Below, one piece after another: positions 15,494 to 23,500 of a stretch of 64,000 nucleotides of DNA (position 1 is the first letter of the stretch; every line of letters begins with the position of its first letter). The translations under genes were made by a program, and so were the position numbers. Where the stretch lies: NCBI RefSeq assembly GCF_001721295.1, contig NZ_MDDS01000035.1, positions 62,001 to 126,000 on the forward strand, read 5' to 3'. The stretch is from Sphingomonas turrisvirgatae. GTDB taxonomy: Bacteria > Pseudomonadota > Alphaproteobacteria > Sphingomonadales > Sphingomonadaceae. The notes below the pieces were generated by a model that was given only the letters and a program-made list of their open reading frames with translations, did not search any database and was not told where the DNA came from.

Positions 15494-18021
15494 AGTCGGA
15501 AACCGGCTTCGATCCCGCGCTCTACGATCGCTTTCCCACCGCTGGCGAACGCCCCGAAAGTGAGCTGAAGGAGCTGGAACGGATCTGGTGCGCGCCCAAG
15601 GGGTGGCAGCTGCTGACTGCAGTGAACAACAATTATATCGGCTTCTTCTACGTCGCCGCGGCATTTCTGTTCTTCCTGCTTGCCGGCATTCTGGCGCTGG
15701 TGATGCGCGTGCAGCTCGCCCTGCCGCTTCAGGGCATCCTGCCGCAGGAAACGTACAACCAGTTCTTCACCATGCACGGCACGGTGATGATGTTCCTGTT
15801 CGCCGTGCCGATGGTCGAGGCGATCGGCGTGCTGCTGCTGCCGCAGATGCTGGCGGCGCGCGACCTGCCCTTTCCGCGCCTGTCCGCCTATGCCTTCTGG
15901 GCCTATTTCGTGGGCGGGCTTTGCTTCTTCGCCTCCTTGTTCTTCGGCCTTGCGCCGGATGGCGGGTGGTTCATGTACCCGCCCTATACCAGCATCACCT
16001 ATTCGCCGGGGATCAACGCCGATTTCTGGCTGCTCGGCATCGGGTTCATCGAGATCAGCGCCATCGCCGGGGCAATCGAGATCATCGTCGGCGTGCTGCG
16101 TACCCGCGCGCCGGGCATGACGCTGGACAAGATGCCGATCTACGCCTGGGCGATGCTGGTGCTGGGCGTGATGATCATCATCGCCTTTCCGTCGGTGATC
16201 CTCGGCACGCTGCTGCTCGAGCTTGAGCGCGCGTTCAACTGGCCGTTCTTCGACCCCACGCGCGGGGGCGACGCATTGTTGTGGCAGCATCTGTTCTGGT
16301 TCTTCGGGCATCCGGAGGTCTACATCATCTTCCTGCCCGCATCCGGCCTCGTGTCGATGATGGTGGCGACGATGACGCGCACGCCGCTCGTCGGGCACTA
16401 TCTCATCGTGCTCGCGTTCCTTGCCACCGGGTTCATCAGCTTCGGCGTGTGGGCCCACCATATGTTCACCACCGGCATGCCGAACCTGTCGATCGGCTTC
16501 TTCTCGGCCGCGAGCATGGCGGTAAGCGTGCCCGCCGGCATTCAGATCTTCTCGTGGATCGCGACCTTCGCCGTCGGTAAGCCGCGCTACAACGTGCCGA
16601 CCTTGTTCCTGCTGGGTGGCATCGTCACCTTCGTGATCGGAGGCCTCACTGGGGTGATGGTGGCGATGGTGCCGTTCGATTGGCAGGCGCACGACAGCTA
16701 CTTCATCGTCGCGCATCTCCACTATGTGCTGATCGGCGGCATGGTGTTTCCGATGTTCGCCGCCTTCTATTATTGGACGCCGATGATCAGCAGCCGGGCG
16801 TTGTCCGAACGGCTCGGCAAATGGGCCTTCTGGCTGATGTTTACGGGCATGCAGGTGACCTTCTGGCCGATGCACCTGGTGGGCCTGATGGGCATGCCGC
16901 GCCGCATCTACACCTATCTGCCTGGCCGCGAATGGGAAGTCATCAATATGATCTCGACCGTCGGTGCGTTCATGCTCGCCGCCGGCATTTCGGCGTTCTT
17001 GATCGATGTTGCGCGCAACTTCCGCTTCACGACGGACAATGACGCAGGGAACGTCTATGGAGGCGGCACGCTCGAATGGTTGCCGACCGGGCTCTATTCG
17101 GCGCGCAGCATTCCCGTGGTGAAAAGCCGCGAACCGGTCTGGGACGACCCGCACCTGGCGAAGGACGTCAAGGCGGGTCGCTACTTCCTGCCAGGCTCCG
17201 CCACCGGGCTGCGGGAAACGCTTGTCACCAGCCCGGTCCGCGCCGAACCGCAATATCTGCAAATCATGCCCGGCCCCTCGGTATGGCCATTCCTCGCCGC
17301 TGTGTTCACCGCCGGCTTCTTCATCCTGCTGACCATCCAGGCTTATATGCCCTCCTTCGCCTGCGGCATCCTGGCGGTAGTCTGCGTGCTTCGCTGGTTA
17401 TGGGACACTGATAGACTTGTGAAGGAGCCAGAGGTCGACGTCGGAGCGGGCATCCGCCTGCCGACCTATGTCACCGGTCCGCGCAGCCATGGCTGGTGGG
17501 CGATGGTGATCCTGCTGATCGTCGTTGGCATGATCTTCGTGATGGGCGTGTTCAGCTTCTTCTATCTCTATGGCGTCCAGCCGCGCTTCTGGGTTGCGCC
17601 CGCTGACCTCTGGTCGCTCGCGATCATTCTGCCGGCCTATGGCGCTGCTGCGGGCCTCGCATGGCTCGCAAGATACATGTTGGCGCGCGAGGCGACGGAG
17701 CACTGGACCCCGGGCGTACTGTTCCTGTGCGGCGCAATCGCGCTCGCCATCGGCATCGGCGCCGATCTGTGGAGCTGGATTGCTTCGGGCTTACGGCCGG
17801 AAGCAAGCGGACAAGGTGCCACCGTCTACGCACTGCTCAGCCTTGAAGCGATGCTGGCAACGATCAGCCTGCTGATGGCGAGCTATATCTCTGCCCGCAA
17901 CAGCCGCGGCATGATCGTTCGGCCGCGCAACAACAGCCTCGACCTGTGCGTGCTGTGGGTGATCTACACCGCCGGTCAGGGCGCATTGACCGCGGTTCTG
18001 ACCCGCGCTGTCGGCGGGTGA
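15490..18021 (+). CDS. ctaD: Cytochrome c oxidase subunit I-III fusion
   Basis: An 843-residue protein. The subunit I part (to about residue 550) has all heme-copper ligands: FFTMHGTVMMFLF (heme a His), WFFGHPEVYIIFLPASG (CuB His and the cross-linked His-Tyr), VWAHHMFTTG (CuB His pair) and FIVAHLHYVLIGGMVFPMF (heme a3 and a ligands). A linker with EPVWDDPHLAKD is followed by a C-terminal subunit III-like region of about seven helices from about residue 600. A fused I+III polypeptide next to a II+cyt c fusion resembles the Thermus-type caa3 layout. It pumps protons while reducing O2 with electrons from cytochrome c. Its stop is three bases before the next small gene. Confidence 0.92.
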   Translation: MKSETGFDPALYDRFPTAGERPESELKELERIWCAPKGWQLLTAVNNNYIGFFYVAAAFLFFLLAGILALVMRVQLALPLQGILPQETYNQFFTMHGTVMMFLFAVPMVEAIGVLLLPQMLAARDLPFPRLSAYAFWAYFVGGLCFFASLFFGLAPDGGWFMYPPYTSITYSPGINADFWLLGIGFIEISAIAGAIEIIVGVLRTRAPGMTLDKMPIYAWAMLVLGVMIIIAFPSVILGTLLLELERAFNWPFFDPTRGGDALLWQHLFWFFGHPEVYIIFLPASGLVSMMVATMTRTPLVGHYLIVLAFLATGFISFGVWAHHMFTTGMPNLSIGFFSAASMAVSVPAGIQIFSWIATFAVGKPRYNVPTLFLLGGIVTFVIGGLTGVMVAMVPFDWQAHDSYFIVAHLHYVLIGGMVFPMFAAFYYWTPMISSRALSERLGKWAFWLMFTGMQVTFWPMHLVGLMGMPRRIYTYLPGREWEVINMISTVGAFMLAAGISAFLIDVARNFRFTTDNDAGNVYGGGTLEWLPTGLYSARSIPVVKSREPVWDDPHLAKDVKAGRYFLPGSATGLRETLVTSPVRAEPQYLQIMPGPSVWPFLAAVFTAGFFILLTIQAYMPSFACGILAVVCVLRWLWDTDRLVKEPEVDVGAGIRLPTYVTGPRSHGWWAMVILLIVVGMIFVMGVFSFFYLYGVQPRFWVAPADLWSLAIILPAYGAAAGLAWLARYMLAREATEHWTPGVLFLCGAIALAIGIGADLWSWIASGLRPEASGQGATVYALLSLEAMLATISLLMASYISARNSRGMIVRPRNNSLDLCVLWVIYTAGQGALTAVLTRAVGG

Positions 18022-18024
18022 GCG

Positions 18025-18309
18025 GTGCGGACCTGGGCACTCCTGCTTGGTGGCCTGGTCATCTGGGCGGTGCACTTTTTCACGCTCTACATCGTCGCAA
18101 GCGTCTTCCTGACGACGCCCCTCGCCCGCATCCTGACGCTGCTGATTACACTCGCCTGTTTCGGCGCCATTGGGTTGTTGGCGCTTCATGTGCGACGGAT
18201 CGATACTGACACGGGTATGGATCGCTGGGTGCGGACGATCGCGCTATTGGGGCTGGGCGTTAGTGGCGTTGCGATCCTGTGGCAGGGGCTGCCGGCACTG
18301 CTTGTGTGA
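18025..18309 (+). CDS. Small membrane protein of the oxidase operon
   Basis: A 94-residue protein with three hydrophobic segments: LLLGGLVIWAVHFFTLYIVA, ILTLLITLACFGAIGLLAL and TIALLGLGVSGVAILWQGL. GTG start at 18025, three bases after the subunit I-III stop, so it is clearly the last gene of the operon. Position and size suggest a subunit IV-like or assembly role, but there is no diagnostic motif. Confidence 0.65.
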   Translation: MRTWALLLGGLVIWAVHFFTLYIVASVFLTTPLARILTLLITLACFGAIGLLALHVRRIDTDTGMDRWVRTIALLGLGVSGVAILWQGLPALLV

Positions 18310-18659
18310 ACGAGATCATGCGCGAGGCGAGGAACGGCAGCGCTCCCTTCGCTGGTCTTCACGCCAGCGCTATTGGTCACGGCGGCGCAGCGCCAGAGGC
18401 GCGCTGATCGTCGTCATGACCTCGCAATCCGATGCTGCCCGCGAAAGCGGCCATGTGGATGCGCTGCGTCGGCTGCTCTCGCCGTGGTGTGACATCTTCG
18501 GCACCGTTCTGTTCACCTTGTGCTGCTGCTCGTCGCCGATCTGCTCAGCCCCGGCGAACCGGTGCTGGCGACGGCAGGGACCGTCGAGGCAATGGGCGCG
18601 CCATGGCGCTCTTGATGACCGGCATCCGTCAGGAAACATCACCGATCATCACCCTGCGA
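18310..18659. other. Intergenic, no gene seen
   Basis: About 350 bases after the oxidase operon and before the convergent ExoD-like gene. Short frames on both strands lack SD sequences and family resemblance. I see no RNA gene or clear terminator. Confidence 0.4.
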
Positions 18660-19325
18660 TCACTTTGAATTGCCGGCGCTTCCCAGCAGCCCGACGCCGA
18701 GTGCAAATGCTGCTGCCGCCAGCAGCAGGGCGATGATCATCAGCAGACCGTCGCGAACCAGGAGTGCAAGCCCAAAGGCAGCGATCGCGGCCATCGGGGC
18801 CGTGGTGGCAAAGGGCAGGAGCTCGAGCGGCGGCACGGTCAGTGCAAGGATGATGCAACAGGCCGCCGCCAGTTTCACGAACATGCCTTGCGTTAGACGG
18901 GGATATCGTCCGTGAAACCAACGATCGAGGAAACGAGCTACGCCGCGGAGCTTGTGCGTCGCCTTGCATGCCTTCTCGGCCGACAAGCCGCGCCTGGAAA
19001 GGAAGCCAGGTAGCCACAGATGCTTTCTTCCGAACAGGATCTGCGCGGACACAAGAACGATCACGGCTCCCAGCAACGTAGGCAGGCCTGGGATGCTGCC
19101 AACCGGCGTTACGTCGATGAGAGCCGGGATCAGCAGAAACGGGCCGTAGCTTCTGTTGCCAAGCGCCTCGACCATCCGGCCGAGGCAGACCTTTTCCTCA
19201 CTTCTTGCGATATCATCGATGCGATCGAGAATGTCGCCGACGCTCTTGACCTTGTCCACCATGGGTCGAGCAATGACTGAACGGGAACACGGTTCCAAGC
19301 CATCGACACATGGCCTCCAAAGCAT
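18660..19325 (-). CDS. ExoD-family membrane protein
   Basis: A 221-residue protein resembling the exopolysaccharide synthesis ExoD family: an N-terminal soluble helix (VGDILDRIDDIARSEEKV), then GRMVEALGNRSYGPFLLIPA, PVGSIPGLPTLLGAVIVLVS and several membrane helices. ExoD was linked to exopolysaccharide production and alkali tolerance in rhizobia, and its biochemical role is unclear. The start at 19325 has GGAGGGG directly upstream; an ATG at 19262 would give 200 residues, nearer the usual length, but has no SD. It stands alone. Confidence 0.8.
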   Translation of the reverse strand: MLWRPCVDGLEPCSRSVIARPMVDKVKSVGDILDRIDDIARSEEKVCLGRMVEALGNRSYGPFLLIPALIDVTPVGSIPGLPTLLGAVIVLVSAQILFGRKHLWLPGFLSRRGLSAEKACKATHKLRGVARFLDRWFHGRYPRLTQGMFVKLAAACCIILALTVPPLELLPFATTAPMAAIAAFGLALLVRDGLLMIIALLLAAAAFALGVGLLGSAGNSK

Positions 19326-19519
19326 GCCCCTCCGGTCCGACTTTATCTATGAGCATCTAGGCGCCTGAGTTTCGAGATCTAGACCATTTCACTCCTTCAA
19401 AGCCAAAAAAGCGAGCGGCGGCTTTAGAGTTCGACAGCTGGCGGGGCTATGACTGTGCTTGAGGCGCATAGCCGCCCGGCTTGGAAGCGACCCATCGATG
19501 GCTCGATGGGCCGCCTACC

Positions 19520-20152
19520 TCATATCTCAGTGCGTTCGGCGAGGATAAGTGCGTCCTCGATATCGACGCCCAGATATCGCACGGTATTCTCGATCTTCGT
19601 GTGGCCGAGCAGGATCTGGATCGCCCGCAGGTTACCGGTTGCCTTGTAGATCATAGAAGCCTTTGTGCGACGGAGCGAATGCGTGCCGTACTCAGCGCGT
19701 CGCAGTCCTACGGCATCGACCCACTCGTCGACCAGCCGCGCATACTGCCTCGTACTGTGGTGGGCGGCATGATCCACACGGCTTGGGAAGGCATAGTCAT
19801 GCACCGTGCCGCCGCGGAGCTGGAGCCATGTGAGCAGGCTCGCTCGTACGTCAGCTGTCAGCTCGAACTGGACCGGCTTCCCAGTTTTCTGCTGAATGAT
19901 GATCGCTCTGGTGCGGATGTCGGCACCGGAAACAATATCGCCGATCTTGATCTTCACTAGGTCACAGCCGCGCAGCTTACTGTCGATCGCCAAGTCGAAC
20001 AGCGCTCGATCGCGGAGGCGGCCCTCCCGATCTAGGAAGAAGCGCACCGCCCAAATCTGCTTTTGGGTCAGCGGGCGCTTGGTGCCGACCGTCTTTCCAG
20101 CGTTCCATGCAGGCCGGCTTTGCATCGCCGGATCATATTGTGAGTGTCCCAT
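19520..20152 (-). CDS. Small tyrosine recombinase/integrase
   Basis: A 210-residue phage-integrase-fold protein that is almost only the catalytic domain. Visible active-site residues are Arg in DSKLRGCDLVKIKIGD, Lys in IIQQKTGKPVQ, His-x-x-Arg in GTHSLRRTKASMIY, the LLGHTKIENT box and the nucleophile Tyr in VRYLGVDIED. It lacks the N-terminal core-binding/arm domain of classical integrases (usually 300-400 residues in all). GGAGAAG upstream supports the start. No attachment repeats or element genes are visible around it. Confidence 0.85.
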   Translation of the reverse strand: MGHSQYDPAMQSRPAWNAGKTVGTKRPLTQKQIWAVRFFLDREGRLRDRALFDLAIDSKLRGCDLVKIKIGDIVSGADIRTRAIIIQQKTGKPVQFELTADVRASLLTWLQLRGGTVHDYAFPSRVDHAAHHSTRQYARLVDEWVDAVGLRRAEYGTHSLRRTKASMIYKATGNLRAIQILLGHTKIENTVRYLGVDIEDALILAERTEI

Positions 20153-20340
20153 CGTTCTTCTCCAAGGCCATCATAGGCCAAAGAGCGGAACGCGAATTCG
20201 ACTAGATGCGAGCTGTAACTTGCCTGTCGGCTCCCGACCCTTTTGCGGACGCTTACGCGTCGTCTTGGACAATTTGATCATCTTTACAGCCCCACCTCGG
20301 GCCGCCAAACTTGGCAGGATTTTTTGGAGGGCAACTGACT

Positions 20341-20784
20341 GTGCGTATTTTTCTTAAGCGAGCGTCGCTTATTCTGGGCCTGTCGCTGTGCGTGGCGAAC
20401 GCTCCCCCGCATAGCGTGGCTCAAGCGCAAACGGACTTTTATTGCGAAGCCTATTTTTGGACCAAAAGCGCCTTCACGGGCACATACCAGCGCGAGGTAA
20501 ATCAAAGGTCTGACAATTTCCGTCTACGTATTCTACCCAATGGCAATATCCGAATTACGGGCTCCGATCTGCTCACTAACGGTGAGCTTAAAGCCCGAAA
20601 GTCCGGCAGCATCTATAGCTTCACTGCTGGCTCGCAGGCGCAAAATGGTCTGGGACAATCGTTGGGGGCTGTAGGCGGGACAACGTTGAACGCAAATACT
20701 GGCTCGCTAAAGCAATATTACACTACGAAACATCCGCTGCTTAATATGATGGTTGAGCAGGTATTTCAGGCGGAATGCGAGTAG
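20341..20784 (+). CDS. Secreted hypothetical protein
   Basis: A 147-residue protein with a signal peptide (LKRASLILGLSLCVANAPPH, cleavage near SVAQAQT). The mature part has two cysteines (FYCEAYFW near the N-terminus, QAECE at the extreme C-terminus) that may form a disulfide. GTG start at 20341 about ten bases after GGAGG; an in-frame ATG at 20311 is possible but would spoil the signal peptide. AT content is higher than in neighbouring genes. I do not recognise the family. Confidence 0.6.
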   Translation: MRIFLKRASLILGLSLCVANAPPHSVAQAQTDFYCEAYFWTKSAFTGTYQREVNQRSDNFRLRILPNGNIRITGSDLLTNGELKARKSGSIYSFTAGSQAQNGLGQSLGAVGGTTLNANTGSLKQYYTTKHPLLNMMVEQVFQAECE

Positions 20785-20964
20785 AGGTAGTGCGGAAGAA
20801 GCAGGGGCGTCTCAGCGATGCCTAGTGCGCTAGAAGGAACAGTCGGGCAGCTTTCCACCCATCATTCGCCGTTCCGGCGCTGACAGGCCGATCCACAAGC
20901 GGCTAGGCTGCTAACGACCCCGTTTCGGGCGCTGGTCTCTGGCAGAGCGCGCCCTCGCTAGGAC
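20785..20964. other. Intergenic, possible degraded repeat
   Basis: Contains CTTTCCACCC and CTGCTAAC segments resembling parts of the roughly 100-bp dispersed repeat seen at 23096 and 30378, but too diverged to count as a copy. No gene is visible. Confidence 0.25.
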
Positions 20965-21870
20965 CTAGTTCAGGGCAATTCCGGTTTCGCCAGACTCAAG
21001 GGTTGGCGACGTAACCGGGTCAGGCGTGACGGCCGGACGGCTAAGCTTGAACGGGATGCATAGTTCGCTCAGAATCGTTTTGCGTTCGATGTCGTCAAGC
21101 TCGGGCTGATTGCAGCCATATCCCTTCGGCAGTGCCTTATCCGGCACGTAGTAGGTCCCCAATAGGTGGTCGACAAACGCAAAGATCACGCAGAAATTTT
21201 TGTCATGGGCTTCCGGTTCAAGCGCATGATGCCAGCGATGCATGTTCGGGCTGACAAAGATGTACTTCCACGGCTTGGGATAGTCCAAGACGATGTTGCT
21301 GTGCACGAAGTAGTTGTTCAAGTTCTTGATTACCATCGCCGCCGCCATGCCCTCGGCGGAAAAGCCGATCACGTACAGCACGGCGAAATTCATCAGGCTC
21401 ATGACGAAATTGTCGAGCGGGTGAAGACGGTGGGTGGTGATCCAGCTCACCTCTCTGGCGCTGTGATGGACGGCGTGGAACGACCAGAAGTATTTGTGAA
21501 CGAAGGCGTGGCGGATCCAAAGCGAAATGTCGATGGCCAGCAGGCCGAGAAAGATCTGGACGAGCAGCGGGAGGCTGACGACATGGTGGGCGAAGATCTG
21601 GAAGGGCAGGTGATCCTCGCCGACGGATAGAAATGCGATGATGCTGAAGAAGACGAGCGGCTCCGTGATCAGCATCGAAATCGGCGGGTAGAAGACCTCG
21701 CACTTGAATTCCCTGTTGATCAACGAGGGCGAGTGCACACAGTGAAAATTGCGAAGGTTCTCGTTCTTTCCTTCGGGTTTCGGCAACCTCAGGCTGATGA
21801 TCCAGAACAGAACGCCCATGATCGTGAGGGACACCACAGCCCAAACCGCTGCAATCAGCTGGTCGTTCAT
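20965..21870 (-). CDS. Sterol desaturase / fatty acid hydroxylase family protein
   Basis: A 301-residue integral membrane di-iron enzyme. The eight-histidine pattern is visible: RHAFVHKYFWSFHAVHHSA (HxxxH and HxxHH), then NNYFVHSN and the closing HRWHHALEPEAHDKN. Three to four membrane helices surround it. Family members hydroxylate or desaturate lipids such as sterols, carotenoids or fatty acids with O2. The start at 21870 (MNDQ) with GGGGAAGA upstream is preferred over a longer frame. It is divergent from a PAP2 phosphatase gene, which also suggests a lipid role. Confidence 0.85.
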   Translation of the reverse strand: MNDQLIAAVWAVVSLTIMGVLFWIISLRLPKPEGKNENLRNFHCVHSPSLINREFKCEVFYPPISMLITEPLVFFSIIAFLSVGEDHLPFQIFAHHVVSLPLLVQIFLGLLAIDISLWIRHAFVHKYFWSFHAVHHSAREVSWITTHRLHPLDNFVMSLMNFAVLYVIGFSAEGMAAAMVIKNLNNYFVHSNIVLDYPKPWKYIFVSPNMHRWHHALEPEAHDKNFCVIFAFVDHLLGTYYVPDKALPKGYGCNQPELDDIERKTILSELCIPFKLSRPAVTPDPVTSPTLESGETGIALN

Positions 21871-22007
21871 TCTTCCCCGCCCCGGACGCTTCGATATCCA
21901 ATCGTATCGGGAATAGGTTGCTGCAGCGTAAAGGCGGCGCAAATTCCGCAGAGTCCGACCTTGCGTCCGACCTGCCTTACGCGGCAGCTTCTACGCGCGA
22001 GCCGTTG

Positions 22008-23045
22008 ATGCTCAACTTGCCGTCCGAGGCCGCAAGCGCCCCCGATATAGACGCTGGTTTCCCCGCAAAAGAGGGATCCTTAACGAAGTTCCGCTATCAT
22101 CCTGCAATGTCCAGCGGTTCCGAAAAGCTACGCCATCTCCTTTGGTGCGGCACGGCAGGTGCGGCCGCAATCGCCTTCTTGATGTGCTACCTTTCAGGCC
22201 TGAGCTTAACGCGCGGGTCACACACCTTGGTCGTTGCGGTCGCGCTTCTTGCGGTCGGTTGCGTCGTCGTGGTTCCGTCACGCACCGGCACGAACGCCCG
22301 ATCGCTTTTAGCGCTGGAAGGATTGCTGCTGTTCATGGTGATGAGCACGCTTGGTGCCGTCCTGAGCTATTTGGCGATGCGTCATTCGAGTGGTTACGCC
22401 GATACCCTGCTGCATCGATGGGACCAATCGATGGGCTTTAGCTGGCCGTCTGTCTGGAGCGAGGTTCACCGGCACGGATGGCTGTTTAGCGTTCTGGATT
22501 CAGCCTATTCAGCTTGCTTTGTCATGCCCTTTATTTTGTTTGCCGCACTCTGGCGGACGAACGAGATCGAGCGGCTGCATCGATTCCTTCTCGCTTACGG
22601 ACTCGCCCTTGTGGCGACCGTCGCTATCTTCTTCTTCCTTCCGGCGCGCGCTGCGTTTGCATTCTACCAAGCTGGCGCACAGCTTCCAGAAAATGCTCAG
22701 CATTACGGTGGCATCATTTCCTCCCTGCGAGACGGGTCGCTCACCGTTCTTGACCTACAAGACCTCGGTGGCATCATCACGTTTCCCAGCTTTCACGCCG
22801 CGATGGCAATCTTGTTCATCTGGGGCGTTTGGCCTGTTCGGCTGCTGAGGGTGCCAATTGGCAGCATCAATGCCCTGATGTGGATCGCCGCTGTTCCGAT
22901 CGGCGGCCACTATATCGTCGATGTTCTCGCCGGATCCGCAATTGCTGGCGCGACTATCCTGACTTCGGGATACCTGGCCTGCAGAGCTCCAGCCGCACGA
23001 CTTACGATCTCGGCGGAGGCCGTTCTTGAGGAGCAAACGGCATGA
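22008..23045 (+). CDS. PAP2-superfamily membrane phosphatase/phosphotransferase
   Basis: About 345 residues with six or more hydrophobic segments. The C-terminal part has PAP2 motifs 2 and 3: GGIITFPSFHAAMAILF (SFHAA, proton donor His) and AAVPIGGHYIVDVLAGSAIA (GGHYxxD nucleophile). The layout resembles the inositolphosphotransferase/Aur1-like branch that acts on lipid phosphates. The start is uncertain: no good SD precedes 22008 or 22107 (MSSGSEK, 312 residues). It is divergent from the sterol-desaturase-like gene, so 21871-22007 would hold both promoters. Confidence 0.75.
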   Translation: MLNLPSEAASAPDIDAGFPAKEGSLTKFRYHPAMSSGSEKLRHLLWCGTAGAAAIAFLMCYLSGLSLTRGSHTLVVAVALLAVGCVVVVPSRTGTNARSLLALEGLLLFMVMSTLGAVLSYLAMRHSSGYADTLLHRWDQSMGFSWPSVWSEVHRHGWLFSVLDSAYSACFVMPFILFAALWRTNEIERLHRFLLAYGLALVATVAIFFFLPARAAFAFYQAGAQLPENAQHYGGIISSLRDGSLTVLDLQDLGGIITFPSFHAAMAILFIWGVWPVRLLRVPIGSINALMWIAAVPIGGHYIVDVLAGSAIAGATILTSGYLACRAPAARLTISAEAVLEEQTA

Positions 23046-23095
23046 GCGACGTGAAAGCAGTGGGGTCCCATTGAGATCGAGCACGCGACAGCCTT

Positions 23096-23195
23096 CCACC
23101 CAACAGCGGAGATCTGGCGACCTTGATCGCCTGGAAGCGGCCAGTCCGCTAACAGGCGGAGGCGTCGATGCAACTAACGGCTGCTAATAGGGCGC
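23096..23195 (+). repeat. Dispersed ~100-bp intergenic repeat, copy A
   Basis: Matches 30378-30478 at roughly 90 percent by eye, including an exact shared run GCCTGGAAGCGGCCAGTCCG that continues into CTAACAGGCGGAGGCG, and the end GCTAATAGGGCGC. Both copies lie in intergenic DNA in the same orientation. The rest of 23046-23500 shows no gene. Confidence 0.75.
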
Positions 23196-23500
23196 GTTGT
23201 CGCCGGTCCGCTTCCGCAGCAGCTGACAGATCGATAGTGGGCCGGTAGCGGACTAACCGGTTTCAGACGTCATCACGAGTAAGCGGACAATTGGCTCGGA
23301 GCGCTCATCGCAAATCCTCTTCCGAGACTAACGTCAGCTGGACGTTTGATGCCTGGATGCATCGTGGCAACCTCCATTGGAGCGCTCCCGGTACCTCGAC
23401 GCTTATTAGAAGGGCTAGCCCGTGCGCAGCCGACGTGCGAGTTAGCTATCGGATTTGCTGAGGAGGATCCATCGAGCTAATGCGACAAGTCCCCCTTCGT

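Noticed and set aside
15472..17262. 596-codon minus-strand frame opposite the oxidase subunit I gene
   Set aside because: Composition (His/Gln/Arg-rich) is that of an antisense shadow; the plus strand has all heme-copper ligands.
20785..20964. Third copy of the ~100-bp dispersed repeat
   Set aside because: Only short words (CCACCC, CTGCTAAC) match and their spacing differs; too weak to claim.
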